NCBI GenBank assembly: GCA_017416485.1
Contig: JAFQCH010000006.1
Span: 34,625 to 98,624, forward strand
Length of the DNA: 64,000 nucleotides
Direction of reading: 5' to 3'
Source: Clostridia bacterium
GTDB lineage: Bacteria; Bacillota; Clostridia; Oscillospirales; Acutalibacteraceae
This document shows positions 1 to 9,126 of the stretch, one piece after another (positions within the stretch are counted from its first letter, which is position 1; each line of letters starts with the position of its first letter). The notes under the pieces were generated by a model. That model worked only from the letters and a program-made list of their open reading frames with translations, ran no database searches and had not been told where the DNA came from. The position numbers and the translations under genes were made by a program.

Positions 1-1
1 T

Positions 2-3000
2 TATGCCAATTTTGAAGACGGCGACTACGCGCTGTTTGACTATGAACTGACCATTGACGGTATTGACTTTAAAATGTTTGAAGCTTCTTATAAGGAAAAC
101 GGCGAACTTGTGTTCTATCCTTATGAAGAAACCGTCAGCGGTAAAGAGATTGACAAGGTCATTGAATCCGTTTTCGATGTCCGTTTTGCGGTTCCCTCCG
201 ACTACACACCCGATTCATCCGTAAGAGGTGAACTTGTGGTAGATCCCGCCACGGACACAAAATATTATGTTGACGAGGATGGCGCGGTATACGAACTTTA
301 TGAAAGTGTATTCCCGGTTGCAGGCGAAGTCGATCATGAAGTGATCCGCACGCTGACCGATGAAGATATTGTTGCCATGCGTACACTCGGCATCTATGCC
401 GACGGTTCCTTCACGCAGATTGATATAGACAGAACCTACTGCAAAGACGGTTATTTCTACACGCACAACGACAACGAGTGGAAAGCATGGACGCTGGAAG
501 AAAACACCACGTTCTATAAGAATCTGAACGCTTCCCTTGCTGATTTGTGTGCATTGGTGAATCCTTACTTTGTTTTCAACAACAATCAGTATGATTTCAT
601 TGACGGTGCAAGACAGGTCGGCAGCGGTTTTGCCGATCAGCTGAACAACATCATTGCAACTCTGCTTGCAAACAGTTGGACCGAAGAAGGTCTTGCAGAA
701 CTCAATTGGATTGCAGGCAGCAACGAACATCTGAATGACAATATCATGAAGTTCATCCGCACCGTCACCGCAAGACTTTTCTCCGCAGGAACAAGCACGG
801 ATCTCGGCAATCTGTCCATTCTGCTCAGAGAAATGGGTGAATCGGAAGGCGCAGACCTGCTTGACGGCATAAAGCAGTTCTTCAATGCCGATTACTACAA
901 GACCGTAAACCTTGAACGCATTGTTGTGGACATTGCACTTGCGGTTATTGATACCACGGATATTCTGTTCTCGGAAACATTTGAAATGCCCGAAAACATT
1001 GATTCGATCGAAAAACTGACCGCATGCCTGGTCATTGCGGCAACAGACGAAGTCTTCCCTGCTCTGCACACATCTTCCGAATACATCAGAAACGGCAGAA
1101 TGGTTGACAAAAGCGATGGGCAATGGAAAGAAGTCATTCTGGACAAAGGCTTTGAACTTGTCATGCGTTTGTGGGCAAAAGAAAACGATGCAAGTGCAGT
1201 CATTTTCACAACGGAAGAAATTGACAACTACAAACTGCAGGGCTGGACTTATATGGATTTCCTGGATGAAATCGTGGACCGTATGTATGTTTACATAGAA
1301 GGTCTGGTTGCTGTTTGTGACGACCTGCAGTGCCAACTCGGCATATATGACGGCAACGGCCCGTGGTACAAACTCAGCAAACTGCTCAATGCACTGCTGC
1401 CGACAAGCCTGTTCAGCGGTTGCGACAAGAACTACGGTGACGAATATCTGCCGTTTGATATCGGTGTATTCCTGGAAGAAGCCATTGCAGGCAATGTGCT
1501 CGACTTTGATGTCAGCGGTCTGCTCAATATTGTCACCGAAAATGCAAGCGACTTCAACCCCTTCTACGGCAACAATTTCCTCAAAGGCCTGCTCATCTGT
1601 GCACAGAATCTCATCAATGCGGTTCTGCCCGGCACAATCAAAGACGAAGACATTGTCACACCCGATCATCTGATTCAGAACGAAACCCTTGCAAAGGTTT
1701 TTGTTCAGTTGTTCGATGGATTCAATGCCCGCAAGACACAACTCGTGCCTGCCATTGTTTCCTGCCTTGAACTTTTCGGCATTTTTGAAACACTTCCCTT
1801 TGTGGATAAAGAAAGCGGATTCTGCTATTTCATCCGTGAGGACGAAGACGGTCAGTATGTATCCGTAACTGAATACTTCAAAAAGATCAACTTGGATTCA
1901 ATCGTGGAAGTTCCTGCTGAAATCAACGGGTTGCCTGTAAAAGGATACGAGATGGGCTCTTCCGTAGAAGGTGCAACCGTTCATCTGCCCGACAGTATCA
2001 GATATTTCACAATTGATAGTTACTATTCAGGCATAAGCCGCTTTACGGTCAACGGCAGCAACCCGTTCTTGGAAGTTGCGGACGATGTTCTTTATAATGA
2101 AGACATGACCGAAATTCTGTCCTATCCCAATGATAAGACCGATGAAATTTTCATTGTTCCCTCTACCGTCAAAAATATTTATGCCTCAACATTCAGCAAT
2201 GCCGTAAATCTCAGCGTGCTGAAAATTAACGAAGGCACACAAGGTATTTACTATTCCCCCAACGAGAACGACACATGGAAACGTTTCGGCAACCTTAAAG
2301 AAATTTACATTCCCGCTTCCGTAGAATATATCGATCCCGATGTTTTCAACACCTACCAGATGCAGTACGCGGTTATTCACGGACAGGTCGGCAGTTATGC
2401 ACAGCAGTATTATCTTGAAAATGCAAACACGTTCAGCGACAATCTTTCAATCTCCTTCGAAGTCTATATCCCCGATGAACTGTTTTTAACTTTCAACACC
2501 GAAAAACAGGCTGTCAAATCCAACATTTATGTTTACGGTTACACCATGCCCGGCGCAACCATCAAGGTCTATGACGGTGATGAACTCATCGGCAAAGACA
2601 ACAACATTCAGATCAGCAAAAATTCCAAGTGGGAAGCCAATGTTCCGCTTTACAAGCCCGTGGACAGCGGTTCTTACCACGACATTACGGTTGTAGCCGA
2701 AAAAGACGGCGAAACGGTCACTTCGCAGACCATCACCGTTTATTACGAAAAAGGCGCGGTCGTATTCAAGGAATTCAAGATGATTCATGCCGGTCATTAC
2801 ACAGTCACCGTGACGGATGACAACATCAACCGTCCGCACAGCATGACATGGATTCCCGGCGATAATTCCGACATCCGTGTAAGAGTACTCAACAGCAAGA
2901 AACTCGTTTCGCTTTACCTTGTCGCCAAGGAAGGCAGAACCGAATACAGAGTTGAATTAGAACGCTGTGAAAATGATTACTGGCTCGCCAAGAACTGTTT

Positions 3001-5044
3001 CCTGGGAGATCCTCCCGGAGTCATCAGACTCGAAGGTGTCATCAAGAACAACAACAAGTTTGAAACCGTGCAGATCGGCGGTGACATCAAAATTACCTTC
3101 CTGATCGACCCGTCGGGTAATGTTTATGAATTCAACACCGCAAATCCCCTTGCAGATGTCACAACAACGGTACAGTATTATGATGAAACTGTCGGCGAAT
3201 GGGTGATCTGGGATGCTGAATACTACAATCAGATCAATCCCTGCGTAACCACAACGGACGGCGCATTCAAGTGGATTGTTCCCAAGGGACAGTGGAGAGT
3301 TGTCTGCGAAAAAGACGGCTATGAAGAATACATTTCCGAAGCATACGACATTCCTCCCGAAGTAACAGGTCTTCAATACTTCATGACCACCAACACGGCC
3401 CCCACGGTCAAAGAAAGTTTCTTTGCAGACGGTGTTGTTACCATCACCTTCGATCAGTACATGACCGAAAGCGTATTGGATGCTTCCGCTTATACCGTTA
3501 ACGGTGCTGCTGTTGAGTGTGTTGATTCTATAACTGAGGCCTATGCTTATGATTATTACACAAAGGGCTACAAAACCGTTGCGCTCCTTTGCACGAATGC
3601 TGATGGCAATCCGCTTGCACAGGCTCCTTCCTGTGTAACGCTGAACAATGTTTACAATTATGCAAACATCGCCATTGCAACGAACACAACGATTGTTCCC
3701 ACGGATCTTACAAAATATTACAACTTCACCGTTTCCGCAGATAAAACGGATGCTACAGTCGGTGACGTTGTAACCATCACCCTGGCAACCGAAGAAGAAA
3801 TCACGGATGCGGTCAACGTAACTGTCAGCAATCCTGCCATCTTCGATTCCGAATATTATGTTTTTGACGAATTCGGCGATATTGCACAAACCATTGATGC
3901 CTCCATTCCCGAAAACCTTACATTCGATGAAAACGGCGAAGTTTCCTTTGCACTTGTTGCAGGCTTTGAAGGTAGCAGCACACTTAAATTCAAGGTCGGC
4001 GGTTCTGAAGTAACCTACACCGTTTATATCAATGCAAAAGCACAGAATGATCCGCATGTTCACGTATACGGTGATGCGATTGTTGTGCAATCCACTTGTC
4101 TGCTGGCAGGTTATTCGTATCAGGAATGCGAATGCGGCGATATTCTTTATACCGCATACGAACTTGCAGCACATACCCCCGTTGAAATTGTGAACGAAGA
4201 CACATTGAGAAGCAAGGCTACCTGCCGTGCAAAAGCAACTTACTATTACACTTGTGATGTCTGTGACATGGTACTCAAAGACGGCGAAGTGTTTGAAGAC
4301 GGCACCGTCAGCAATGCCGATTACTTCGCAAGCGGCGATCTCCTGAAACATGATTTTGACGAAAACGGCGCTTGCAAAAACTGCCCTTATATTGAAATGA
4401 ACCCGACTCCCGCATGCAAGCATGCAAACACAACCACCACCGACATCTCTGCTACCTGTACCGAAGACGGTCTGGAAGGCAAGATTGTCTGTGACGACTG
4501 CGGTGAAACCGTCAATGAAGGTACGGTTGTTGATGCTCTCGACCATGATATCGTTGTTGACAAGGGCTTTGCGCCGACCTGCGAAGAAACAGGTCTTACG
4601 GACGGTCAGCATTGCTCCCGTTGCAATGATGCCACCGTTGCACAAACCGCAATTCCCGCACTCGGCCACAAGGAAGAAACCATTCTCGGCAAGGCGGCAA
4701 CCTGCTCAACAACAGGTTTGACCGACGGCAAAAAGTGCACCGTCTGCGGTGAGATCACGGTTGCACAGGCCGAAATTGCAAAGATTGCCCACAACAAGGT
4801 GACAATCAACCAAACACCTGCGACTGCCACGGAAGACGGCTACACGGGCGATGTTGTCTGTTCTGTTTGTGATGAACTGCTCGAAGAAGGCAATATCATC
4901 CCTGCCACGGGTGAAGAAGACAACAACTGTGATCATCTGTGCCATAAGGACGGCATCATGGGCATTTTCTGGAAGATCATCAGATTTTTCTGGAAACTGT
5001 TCAAGATGAATCCCGTCTGCAGTTGTGGCGAAGCACACTATTAA
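2..5044 (+). CDS. Very large surface/secreted multidomain protein, 5' end outside window
   Basis: The frame is already open at base 2, so the N-terminus and any signal peptide are not visible; 1,680 codons remain. The first 600 or so codons resemble no family I know. Bases about 1890-2430 encode BspA-like leucine-rich repeats, about 2490-2745 an Ig-like domain, about 3100-3370 a carboxypeptidase-regulatory-like beta-sandwich, and about 3400-3680 an SbsA-type Ig domain. From about 4080 come several Cys-rich repeats with the pattern ATC..GL..G..C..CG..., each ending in a LGH/LDH-like segment. The tail (4925-5044) has a CDHLCHK motif, an aromatic/basic amphipathic helix and the ending CSCGEAHY. 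Architecture fits a cell-surface adhesin or scaffold; ligand unknown. Family assignment of the LRR and Cys-rich parts is firm, the role is inference. Confidence 0.85.
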   Translation, partial: YANFEDGDYALFDYELTIDGIDFKMFEASYKENGELVFYPYEETVSGKEIDKVIESVFDVRFAVPSDYTPDSSVRGELVVDPATDTKYYVDEDGAVYELYESVFPVAGEVDHEVIRTLTDEDIVAMRTLGIYADGSFTQIDIDRTYCKDGYFYTHNDNEWKAWTLEENTTFYKNLNASLADLCALVNPYFVFNNNQYDFIDGARQVGSGFADQLNNIIATLLANSWTEEGLAELNWIAGSNEHLNDNIMKFIRTVTARLFSAGTSTDLGNLSILLREMGESEGADLLDGIKQFFNADYYKTVNLERIVVDIALAVIDTTDILFSETFEMPENIDSIEKLTACLVIAATDEVFPALHTSSEYIRNGRMVDKSDGQWKEVILDKGFELVMRLWAKENDASAVIFTTEEIDNYKLQGWTYMDFLDEIVDRMYVYIEGLVAVCDDLQCQLGIYDGNGPWYKLSKLLNALLPTSLFSGCDKNYGDEYLPFDIGVFLEEAIAGNVLDFDVSGLLNIVTENASDFNPFYGNNFLKGLLICAQNLINAVLPGTIKDEDIVTPDHLIQNETLAKVFVQLFDGFNARKTQLVPAIVSCLELFGIFETLPFVDKESGFCYFIREDEDGQYVSVTEYFKKINLDSIVEVPAEINGLPVKGYEMGSSVEGATVHLPDSIRYFTIDSYYSGISRFTVNGSNPFLEVADDVLYNEDMTEILSYPNDKTDEIFIVPSTVKNIYASTFSNAVNLSVLKINEGTQGIYYSPNENDTWKRFGNLKEIYIPASVEYIDPDVFNTYQMQYAVIHGQVGSYAQQYYLENANTFSDNLSISFEVYIPDELFLTFNTEKQAVKSNIYVYGYTMPGATIKVYDGDELIGKDNNIQISKNSKWEANVPLYKPVDSGSYHDITVVAEKDGETVTSQTITVYYEKGAVVFKEFKMIHAGHYTVTVTDDNINRPHSMTWIPGDNSDIRVRVLNSKKLVSLYLVAKEGRTEYRVELERCENDYWLAKNCFLGDPPGVIRLEGVIKNNNKFETVQIGGDIKITFLIDPSGNVYEFNTANPLADVTTTVQYYDETVGEWVIWDAEYYNQINPCVTTTDGAFKWIVPKGQWRVVCEKDGYEEYISEAYDIPPEVTGLQYFMTTNTAPTVKESFFADGVVTITFDQYMTESVLDASAYTVNGAAVECVDSITEAYAYDYYTKGYKTVALLCTNADGNPLAQAPSCVTLNNVYNYANIAIATNTTIVPTDLTKYYNFTVSADKTDATVGDVVTITLATEEEITDAVNVTVSNPAIFDSEYYVFDEFGDIAQTIDASIPENLTFDENGEVSFALVAGFEGSSTLKFKVGGSEVTYTVYINAKAQNDPHVHVYGDAIVVQSTCLLAGYSYQECECGDILYTAYELAAHTPVEIVNEDTLRSKATCRAKATYYYTCDVCDMVLKDGEVFEDGTVSNADYFASGDLLKHDFDENGACKNCPYIEMNPTPACKHANTTTTDISATCTEDGLEGKIVCDDCGETVNEGTVVDALDHDIVVDKGFAPTCEETGLTDGQHCSRCNDATVAQTAIPALGHKEETILGKAATCSTTGLTDGKKCTVCGEITVAQAEIAKIAHNKVTINQTPATATEDGYTGDVVCSVCDELLEEGNIIPATGEEDNNCDHLCHKDGIMGIFWKIIRFFWKLFKMNPVCSCGEAHY

Positions 5045-5061
5045 ACACATCATAAAAACAG

Positions 5062-5361
5062 AGACCTGCTTGGGCGAACTCACATAGGGATTTACACGGT
5101 TTTGAAGGAATCTTTTCTCCCACAGAAACACCCGAAGGCTTTGAAATACACAAAGTATTTCAGCATCCTCCGGTTGCTCCTGTGAAAAAAATCTAACCTT
5201 CAAAACTGCGAAGCACTCCAAAAAGAGAGATTTTTTCGCAGGACAATGAAAAAAGCCATGGTAAGGCTAACGCCTACCATGGCTTTTTGAAGTAGTATTG
5301 CGGGAAAATATCCGTTTTGGAGCGTATAAATCCCTATGTGAGTCCGCCTTTCGGCAGGTCT
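5062..5361. repeat. 300-bp folded inverted-repeat element (MITE or structured RNA)
   Basis: Two imperfect inverted arms of 37 and 39 bases (5062-5098 and 5323-5361) bracket three further hairpins: a long stem 5099-5125/5180-5206 whose interior holds a small perfect hairpin 5143-5149/5155-5161, a stem 5206-5212/5235-5241, and a nearly perfect 18-bp stem at 5249-5288. The whole folds on paper as a closed multi-branch junction. No coding frame of interest lies inside. It sits between the stop of the surface protein and the promoter of the sugar symporter. It could be a MITE, a structured non-coding RNA, or inverted repeats around an invertible segment; the sequence alone does not decide. Confidence 0.7.
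5249..5288. terminator. Strong hairpin inside the folded element
   Basis: AAAAAAGCCATGGTA pairs with TACCATGGCTTTTT with three extra GC pairs next to the loop. A-tract and T-tract flank the stem, so it could terminate transcription in either direction, including read-through from the surface-protein gene. Confidence 0.5.
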
Positions 5362-5421
5362 TTGTTTATTGGGCAGGCAAACCGCAAGTTGCACTATTTT
5401 TCCCGTGTTGTACAATCCCTG

Positions 5422-5450
5422 TTGCAAAAACAACTTTTGTGTGTTATTAT
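5422..5450 (+). promoter_or_regulatory. Promoter of GPH symporter
   Basis: TTGCAA and TATTAT separated by exactly 17 bases, 32 bases upstream of the TTG start of the symporter gene. Confidence 0.6.
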
Positions 5451-5482
5451 ATATTTATATTTATTTAAAAGGGGGATTCATT

Positions 5483-7066
5483 TTGGCTGAACAGCAAAAC
5501 AATGTACAGACCTATACCGATGAACAACTCGGTTACGTGTATCAGAACAGACGCTATGTCGGCAACAAGGAAACCGCCGGCTTCGTGCTGTGGGATGCCG
5601 CACAGAGCCTGAATATCAACACGTATGCCGGTCGATTCATTACCAACATCGTTAAAATCGACCTCGGCTATCAGACCATTGCAAGATCCATCAACAGTGT
5701 GTGGGATATTATCAACGATATTTTCACTGCCGCCATCGTCGAAAAAACCCGTACCCGTTGGGGTAAATTCCGTCCTTATCTGCTGGGTCTTGCCATTCCC
5801 GGCTGTATTGCAACTTTGCTTTACTGGTTCATGCCCTATCTGTTTGCAGGGCAGAATGCCATGTCTGTCAGCAAATTCGCGTTCTACCTTGTGCTCGAAA
5901 TCCTGCGTGAAGGCGTGGGTACGTTCCAGAGCATTGCAAGAACGGGTATGCTTGCCGTTATCACCCCACACCCCGTGGACAGAACAAGGCTTATCACCAT
6001 GGCAAACTTTGCTTCGGGCTTCTTCGGTGAAAAACTGCCCGAACATGCCATGACGATTTTGCTCGACGTCATCGACAACAAGGCACTCAAATCCGCCGCC
6101 ACCATCGAAAAGCAGTTGCGTGGTGCATTCGTCGGCATGGGTGCCGCTACCACCATCATTTCCAGCGCAATGTCCTTCTGGTTCTTCATGAATTCCAAAG
6201 AACGTGTTATGCAGTCGGTCAAGACCCCGAGCATCCTCGACTCCTTGCGTTCCATTGCCAACAACAAGCCTGTTCTGCTGATGACCCTTTCAGATTTCCT
6301 CGCGGGCTTCGGCATTTCGGGCAGTAAGTCTGACTACTACATCGACGTTCTGCACTTTGCATCCATGACCCTTGTGGCTGGAATTCCCGCCGCACCGCTG
6401 TCCCCCGTTTCCTACTCCTTCGTTCCGTGGTTCAGAAGAAGATTTTCCAGCCGTTTCCTGTATATCGTCAGCCGCAACATCGGCAACTTCCTGCATGTGT
6501 TTGTGTTCCTGTTCGGCTGTATCGGCATGAACCGTAAGACCTACGCAGGTGGTTTCTATCAGAAAAAACTGCCGATGTTTTTCGCCATGGCTCTCTGGGA
6601 ACTCATCTGGACGGTATTCTACGGCCTGATGAGTGTTATCGGTACCGAACTGTACAACGAATCCATGGACTATTGCGAATGGAAAAACGGTTACCGCACC
6701 GAAGCCATGACCAGTGTTGCCAAGGGACTTGCCTACAAGGTTTCGGCATCGGTCAGCGGTGTCGTGACCACAGCCCTCAAAAAGATCGTCGGCTACGATC
6801 AGAACGCATACACGGCAGGCACCGAACAGCCCGACAAGGTCAAGTTCTGGCTGTTTGCGATGTTCACCATCATTCCCGCCATCACAAGTTCTTTGGGTAT
6901 CGTTCCCATGCTGTTCTATGATCTGCACGGCAAGAAAAAGGAAATGATGTATGCCGAACTTCTCACCCGCAGAAAAGAAGCCAGCATTGCCGCTTCCGAA
7001 GGTGACCTCGAAGCCATCAAGGAGATGGAATCCAAGCTCAAAGCCATCCGCGACGGCAAAAACTGA
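5483..7066 (+). CDS. GPH-family sugar:cation symporter
   Basis: Predicted 527-residue membrane protein with about twelve hydrophobic segments, of the glycoside-pentoside-hexuronide (GPH) branch of the major facilitator superfamily, which imports oligosaccharides with Na+ or H+. The motif RWGKFRPYLL after the second membrane segment is typical of this branch. The start is TTG: AAGGGGG lies seven bases upstream and no ATG fits. The C-terminus is a charged cytoplasmic helix (KEMESKLKAIRDGKN). Its own promoter is upstream, and an AT-rich stretch follows. The alpha-galactosidase-like gene at 7594 downstream suggests a galactoside substrate, which is inference. Confidence 0.88.
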   Translation: MAEQQNNVQTYTDEQLGYVYQNRRYVGNKETAGFVLWDAAQSLNINTYAGRFITNIVKIDLGYQTIARSINSVWDIINDIFTAAIVEKTRTRWGKFRPYLLGLAIPGCIATLLYWFMPYLFAGQNAMSVSKFAFYLVLEILREGVGTFQSIARTGMLAVITPHPVDRTRLITMANFASGFFGEKLPEHAMTILLDVIDNKALKSAATIEKQLRGAFVGMGAATTIISSAMSFWFFMNSKERVMQSVKTPSILDSLRSIANNKPVLLMTLSDFLAGFGISGSKSDYYIDVLHFASMTLVAGIPAAPLSPVSYSFVPWFRRRFSSRFLYIVSRNIGNFLHVFVFLFGCIGMNRKTYAGGFYQKKLPMFFAMALWELIWTVFYGLMSVIGTELYNESMDYCEWKNGYRTEAMTSVAKGLAYKVSASVSGVVTTALKKIVGYDQNAYTAGTEQPDKVKFWLFAMFTIIPAITSSLGIVPMLFYDLHGKKKEMMYAELLTRRKEASIAASEGDLEAIKEMESKLKAIRDGKN

Positions 7067-7139
7067 CCTTATATTATATAAATAGTATATAAATATTTAG
7101 TTTATTTTAAAATTTTTATAAATGTTTTTATATTTTCTC

Positions 7140-7168
7140 TTGATTTTTATTTATTTTTAATATATATT
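7140..7168 (+). promoter_or_regulatory. Promoter of PC4/YdbC-like gene
   Basis: TTGATT-N17-TATATT in a very AT-rich 130-base stretch (7067-7196), about 50 bases before the ATG. The same stretch holds no other recognisable gene. Confidence 0.5.
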
Positions 7169-7220
7169 AAGAGTTAAGGGTGGCAGGTTCTGCCGATTAT
7201 TTCAGAAAGGAGTATACGTC

Positions 7221-7442
7221 ATGCCTGAATTTACTTATGAGATCGTAAAAGAATTCGGTGTCATTTCCGAAGGCTCCGGCGGTTGGGCAAAAGAACTCAA
7301 CCTCATCAGCTGGAACGGCAAAGAAGCAAAGTACGACATTCGTGACTGGGGCCCCGAACACGAAAAGATGGGCAAGGGTATTACCCTCACCGCCGCTGAT
7401 CTGAAGGCTCTCAAAGCCCTGCTTGACACAATTGAACTTTAA
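7221..7442 (+). CDS. PC4/YdbC-like single-stranded DNA-binding protein
   Basis: 73 residues matching the bacterial YdbC/PC4 fold: strands around FTYEIVKEFGVISE, WAKELNLISWNGKEAKYDIRDW and the terminal helix LTAADLKALKALLDTI. Members of this family bind single-stranded DNA as dimers; the cellular role in Firmicutes is not settled. AGAAAGGAG sits eight bases before the ATG. It has its own promoter and a strong terminator, so it is probably monocistronic and abundantly expressed, unrelated to the sugar genes around it. Confidence 0.85.
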   Translation: MPEFTYEIVKEFGVISEGSGGWAKELNLISWNGKEAKYDIRDWGPEHEKMGKGITLTAADLKALKALLDTIEL

Positions 7443-7454
7443 TTTTTGCAAAAG

Positions 7455-7492
7455 CACCGCCGCAGGAACTCCCGCGGCGGTGTATTTTTTAT
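7455..7492 (+). terminator. Rho-independent terminator
   Basis: CACCGCCGC/GCGGCGGTG stem (7455-7463 with 7474-7482) followed by a run of T ends the PC4-like gene. Confidence 0.9.
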
Positions 7493-7518
7493 TTGCCGCA
7501 AAAATCAAACAGTCGGAT

Positions 7519-7562
7519 AATTTACGGTTTATCTTGCAAAGCGGTTTTATTTTCGGTATAAT
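7519..7562 (+). promoter_or_regulatory. Promoter of GH36-like gene with repeated upstream motif
   Basis: TTGCAA (7534-7539) and TATAAT (7557-7562) with a 17-base spacer. Directly upstream, touching the -35 box, is AATTTACGGTTTATC (7519-7533), one of four near-identical copies in the window. Confidence 0.75.
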
Positions 7563-7593
7563 AAATAAAAGTAAACATCACGGAGGCGGTAAA

Positions 7594-9099
7594 ATGATTT
7601 TCGATATAAAGAATTTTAGCTACACCATCATCTGCGAACAAGCCCCGACGGATACACTCGTTGAAACAGTCGTCAACGACAACACACTCGATTTGTTCGT
7701 GACTGCAACAAAGGACAAACTGAAATTCATTGAACTGCGATGGGATTTTGAAAGCTGCCCGGATCTGTATGTTCTCGGTGACGTGTGGGAACGCAGTTAC
7801 GGCGAACTGGAGTTTGCAAAATTAAAAGACTGCACCCGCCATTTTCCGTGGTATTTCATTGCAACGGACAAAGAAAAATGCCGGTGCTTCGGTGTAAAAA
7901 CCCAGCCCAATGCCTTTGTCAGCTTCCGCTACACCGAAACGGGCATCACCGCTTTGGTGGACTGCCGCAACGGCGGCAACGGCGTGCACCTCAACGGCAG
8001 AAAACTGCAACTTTGCACCTTTGTGTACGCACAGTTTGATTCTGCAAACCTGACCGAAAGCCTGCACACCTACTGCAAAATGCTGTGCGACAATCCGATT
8101 CTGCCGACCGAACCCGTTTACGGCGGCAACAACTGGTACTATGCCTACGGCAAAAGCAGTTACGAGCAGATTGCATCCGATGCACGTTTTCAGGCAGAGC
8201 TTGCAAAAGGCATCAACAACCGTCCGTTCCAGGTGATTGACGACGGCTGGCAGATCAATCCCTGCTCGGGGCCGTGGATCGTGAACGACAAATTCCGCGA
8301 TATGAAACAGCTTGCCGATGAGATCCGTGCAAGCGGTGCACGTCCCGGCATCTGGATTCGTCTGCTTGAAACCAAAGACGAAAAAATGACCCCCGACATG
8401 CGCATTCACCGCAGCGGCAAGCGACAATACCTTGACCCGACCATCCCCGCCGTGCAGGAATATATCAAAGCCGACATTGAAATGATAAAAAACTGGGGTT
8501 ACGAACTGCTCAAGCACGATTTCACCACCGCCGACCTGTTCGGCAACTACGGCAACAGCCTGAACGAAACCGTGACCAAGGTGGACGACTGGCATTTTTA
8601 TGACCAGACCAAAACCAATGCCGAGATCACCCTTGATTTTTACAGACTCATCAAAGAAACCGCCGGTAATATGTATCTCATCGGGTGCAACACCATTTCG
8701 CACCTGTGTGCAGGTCTTGTGGAACTCAATCGCATCGGTGATGACACCAGCGGCAGAGAATGGGCAAGAACCCGCAAAATGGGCATCAACACCCTTGCAT
8801 TCCGCCTTGCACAGAACGAAGCATTCTATATGTGCGATGCAGACTGCGTGGGCATTCTTGACAACAATATTCCGTGGGAGCTCAACAAGCAATTCCTGCA
8901 TCTGCTGTCTTACAGCAACACCCCGCTGTTTGTGTCCTGTACCGATCAGGTAACAGAAGAACAGAAAAAAGACCTCGCCGAGGCTTACAATGTGTTCCAG
9001 CAAAAGCACACCATCCGCCCGTTGGATGTTTTTGAAAACAAAACCCCCTGTGTGTGGGAAATTGACGGCGAAACCGTTACTTACAATTGGGAAGAATAA
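7594..9099 (+). CDS. GH36-like alpha-galactosidase, cytoplasmic
   Basis: 501 residues, no signal peptide. The sequence shows an N-terminal beta-sandwich (about 1-160) then a (beta/alpha)8 barrel of clan GH-D: GGNNWYYAYG and FQVIDDGWQI at the barrel start, LLKHDFTTADLFG with the likely nucleophile Asp, and NRIGDDTSG with a likely acid/base Asp. The length is short for GH36, as the usual C-terminal domain is reduced. ATG follows GGAGGCGG. It forms a transcript with gldA 27 bases downstream. It probably removes terminal galactose from imported substrates; glycoside hydrolase family is moderately sure, exact substrate not. Confidence 0.8.
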   Translation: MIFDIKNFSYTIICEQAPTDTLVETVVNDNTLDLFVTATKDKLKFIELRWDFESCPDLYVLGDVWERSYGELEFAKLKDCTRHFPWYFIATDKEKCRCFGVKTQPNAFVSFRYTETGITALVDCRNGGNGVHLNGRKLQLCTFVYAQFDSANLTESLHTYCKMLCDNPILPTEPVYGGNNWYYAYGKSSYEQIASDARFQAELAKGINNRPFQVIDDGWQINPCSGPWIVNDKFRDMKQLADEIRASGARPGIWIRLLETKDEKMTPDMRIHRSGKRQYLDPTIPAVQEYIKADIEMIKNWGYELLKHDFTTADLFGNYGNSLNETVTKVDDWHFYDQTKTNAEITLDFYRLIKETAGNMYLIGCNTISHLCAGLVELNRIGDDTSGREWARTRKMGINTLAFRLAQNEAFYMCDADCVGILDNNIPWELNKQFLHLLSYSNTPLFVSCTDQVTEEQKKDLAEAYNVFQQKHTIRPLDVFENKTPCVWEIDGETVTYNWEE

Positions 9100-9126
9100 A
9101 AATTAAACATAAAAAGGAGTATTACT

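Noticed and set aside
215..1741. Long minus-strand open frame opposite the surface protein
   Set aside because: It mirrors the codon pattern of the plus-strand gene, has no ribosome site, is rich in Cys/His/Phe and shows no family; the plus strand has clear domains.
2957..4669. 570-codon minus-strand frame under the Cys-rich repeats
   Set aside because: Shadow of the repetitive plus-strand gene with no start signal or recognisable domains.
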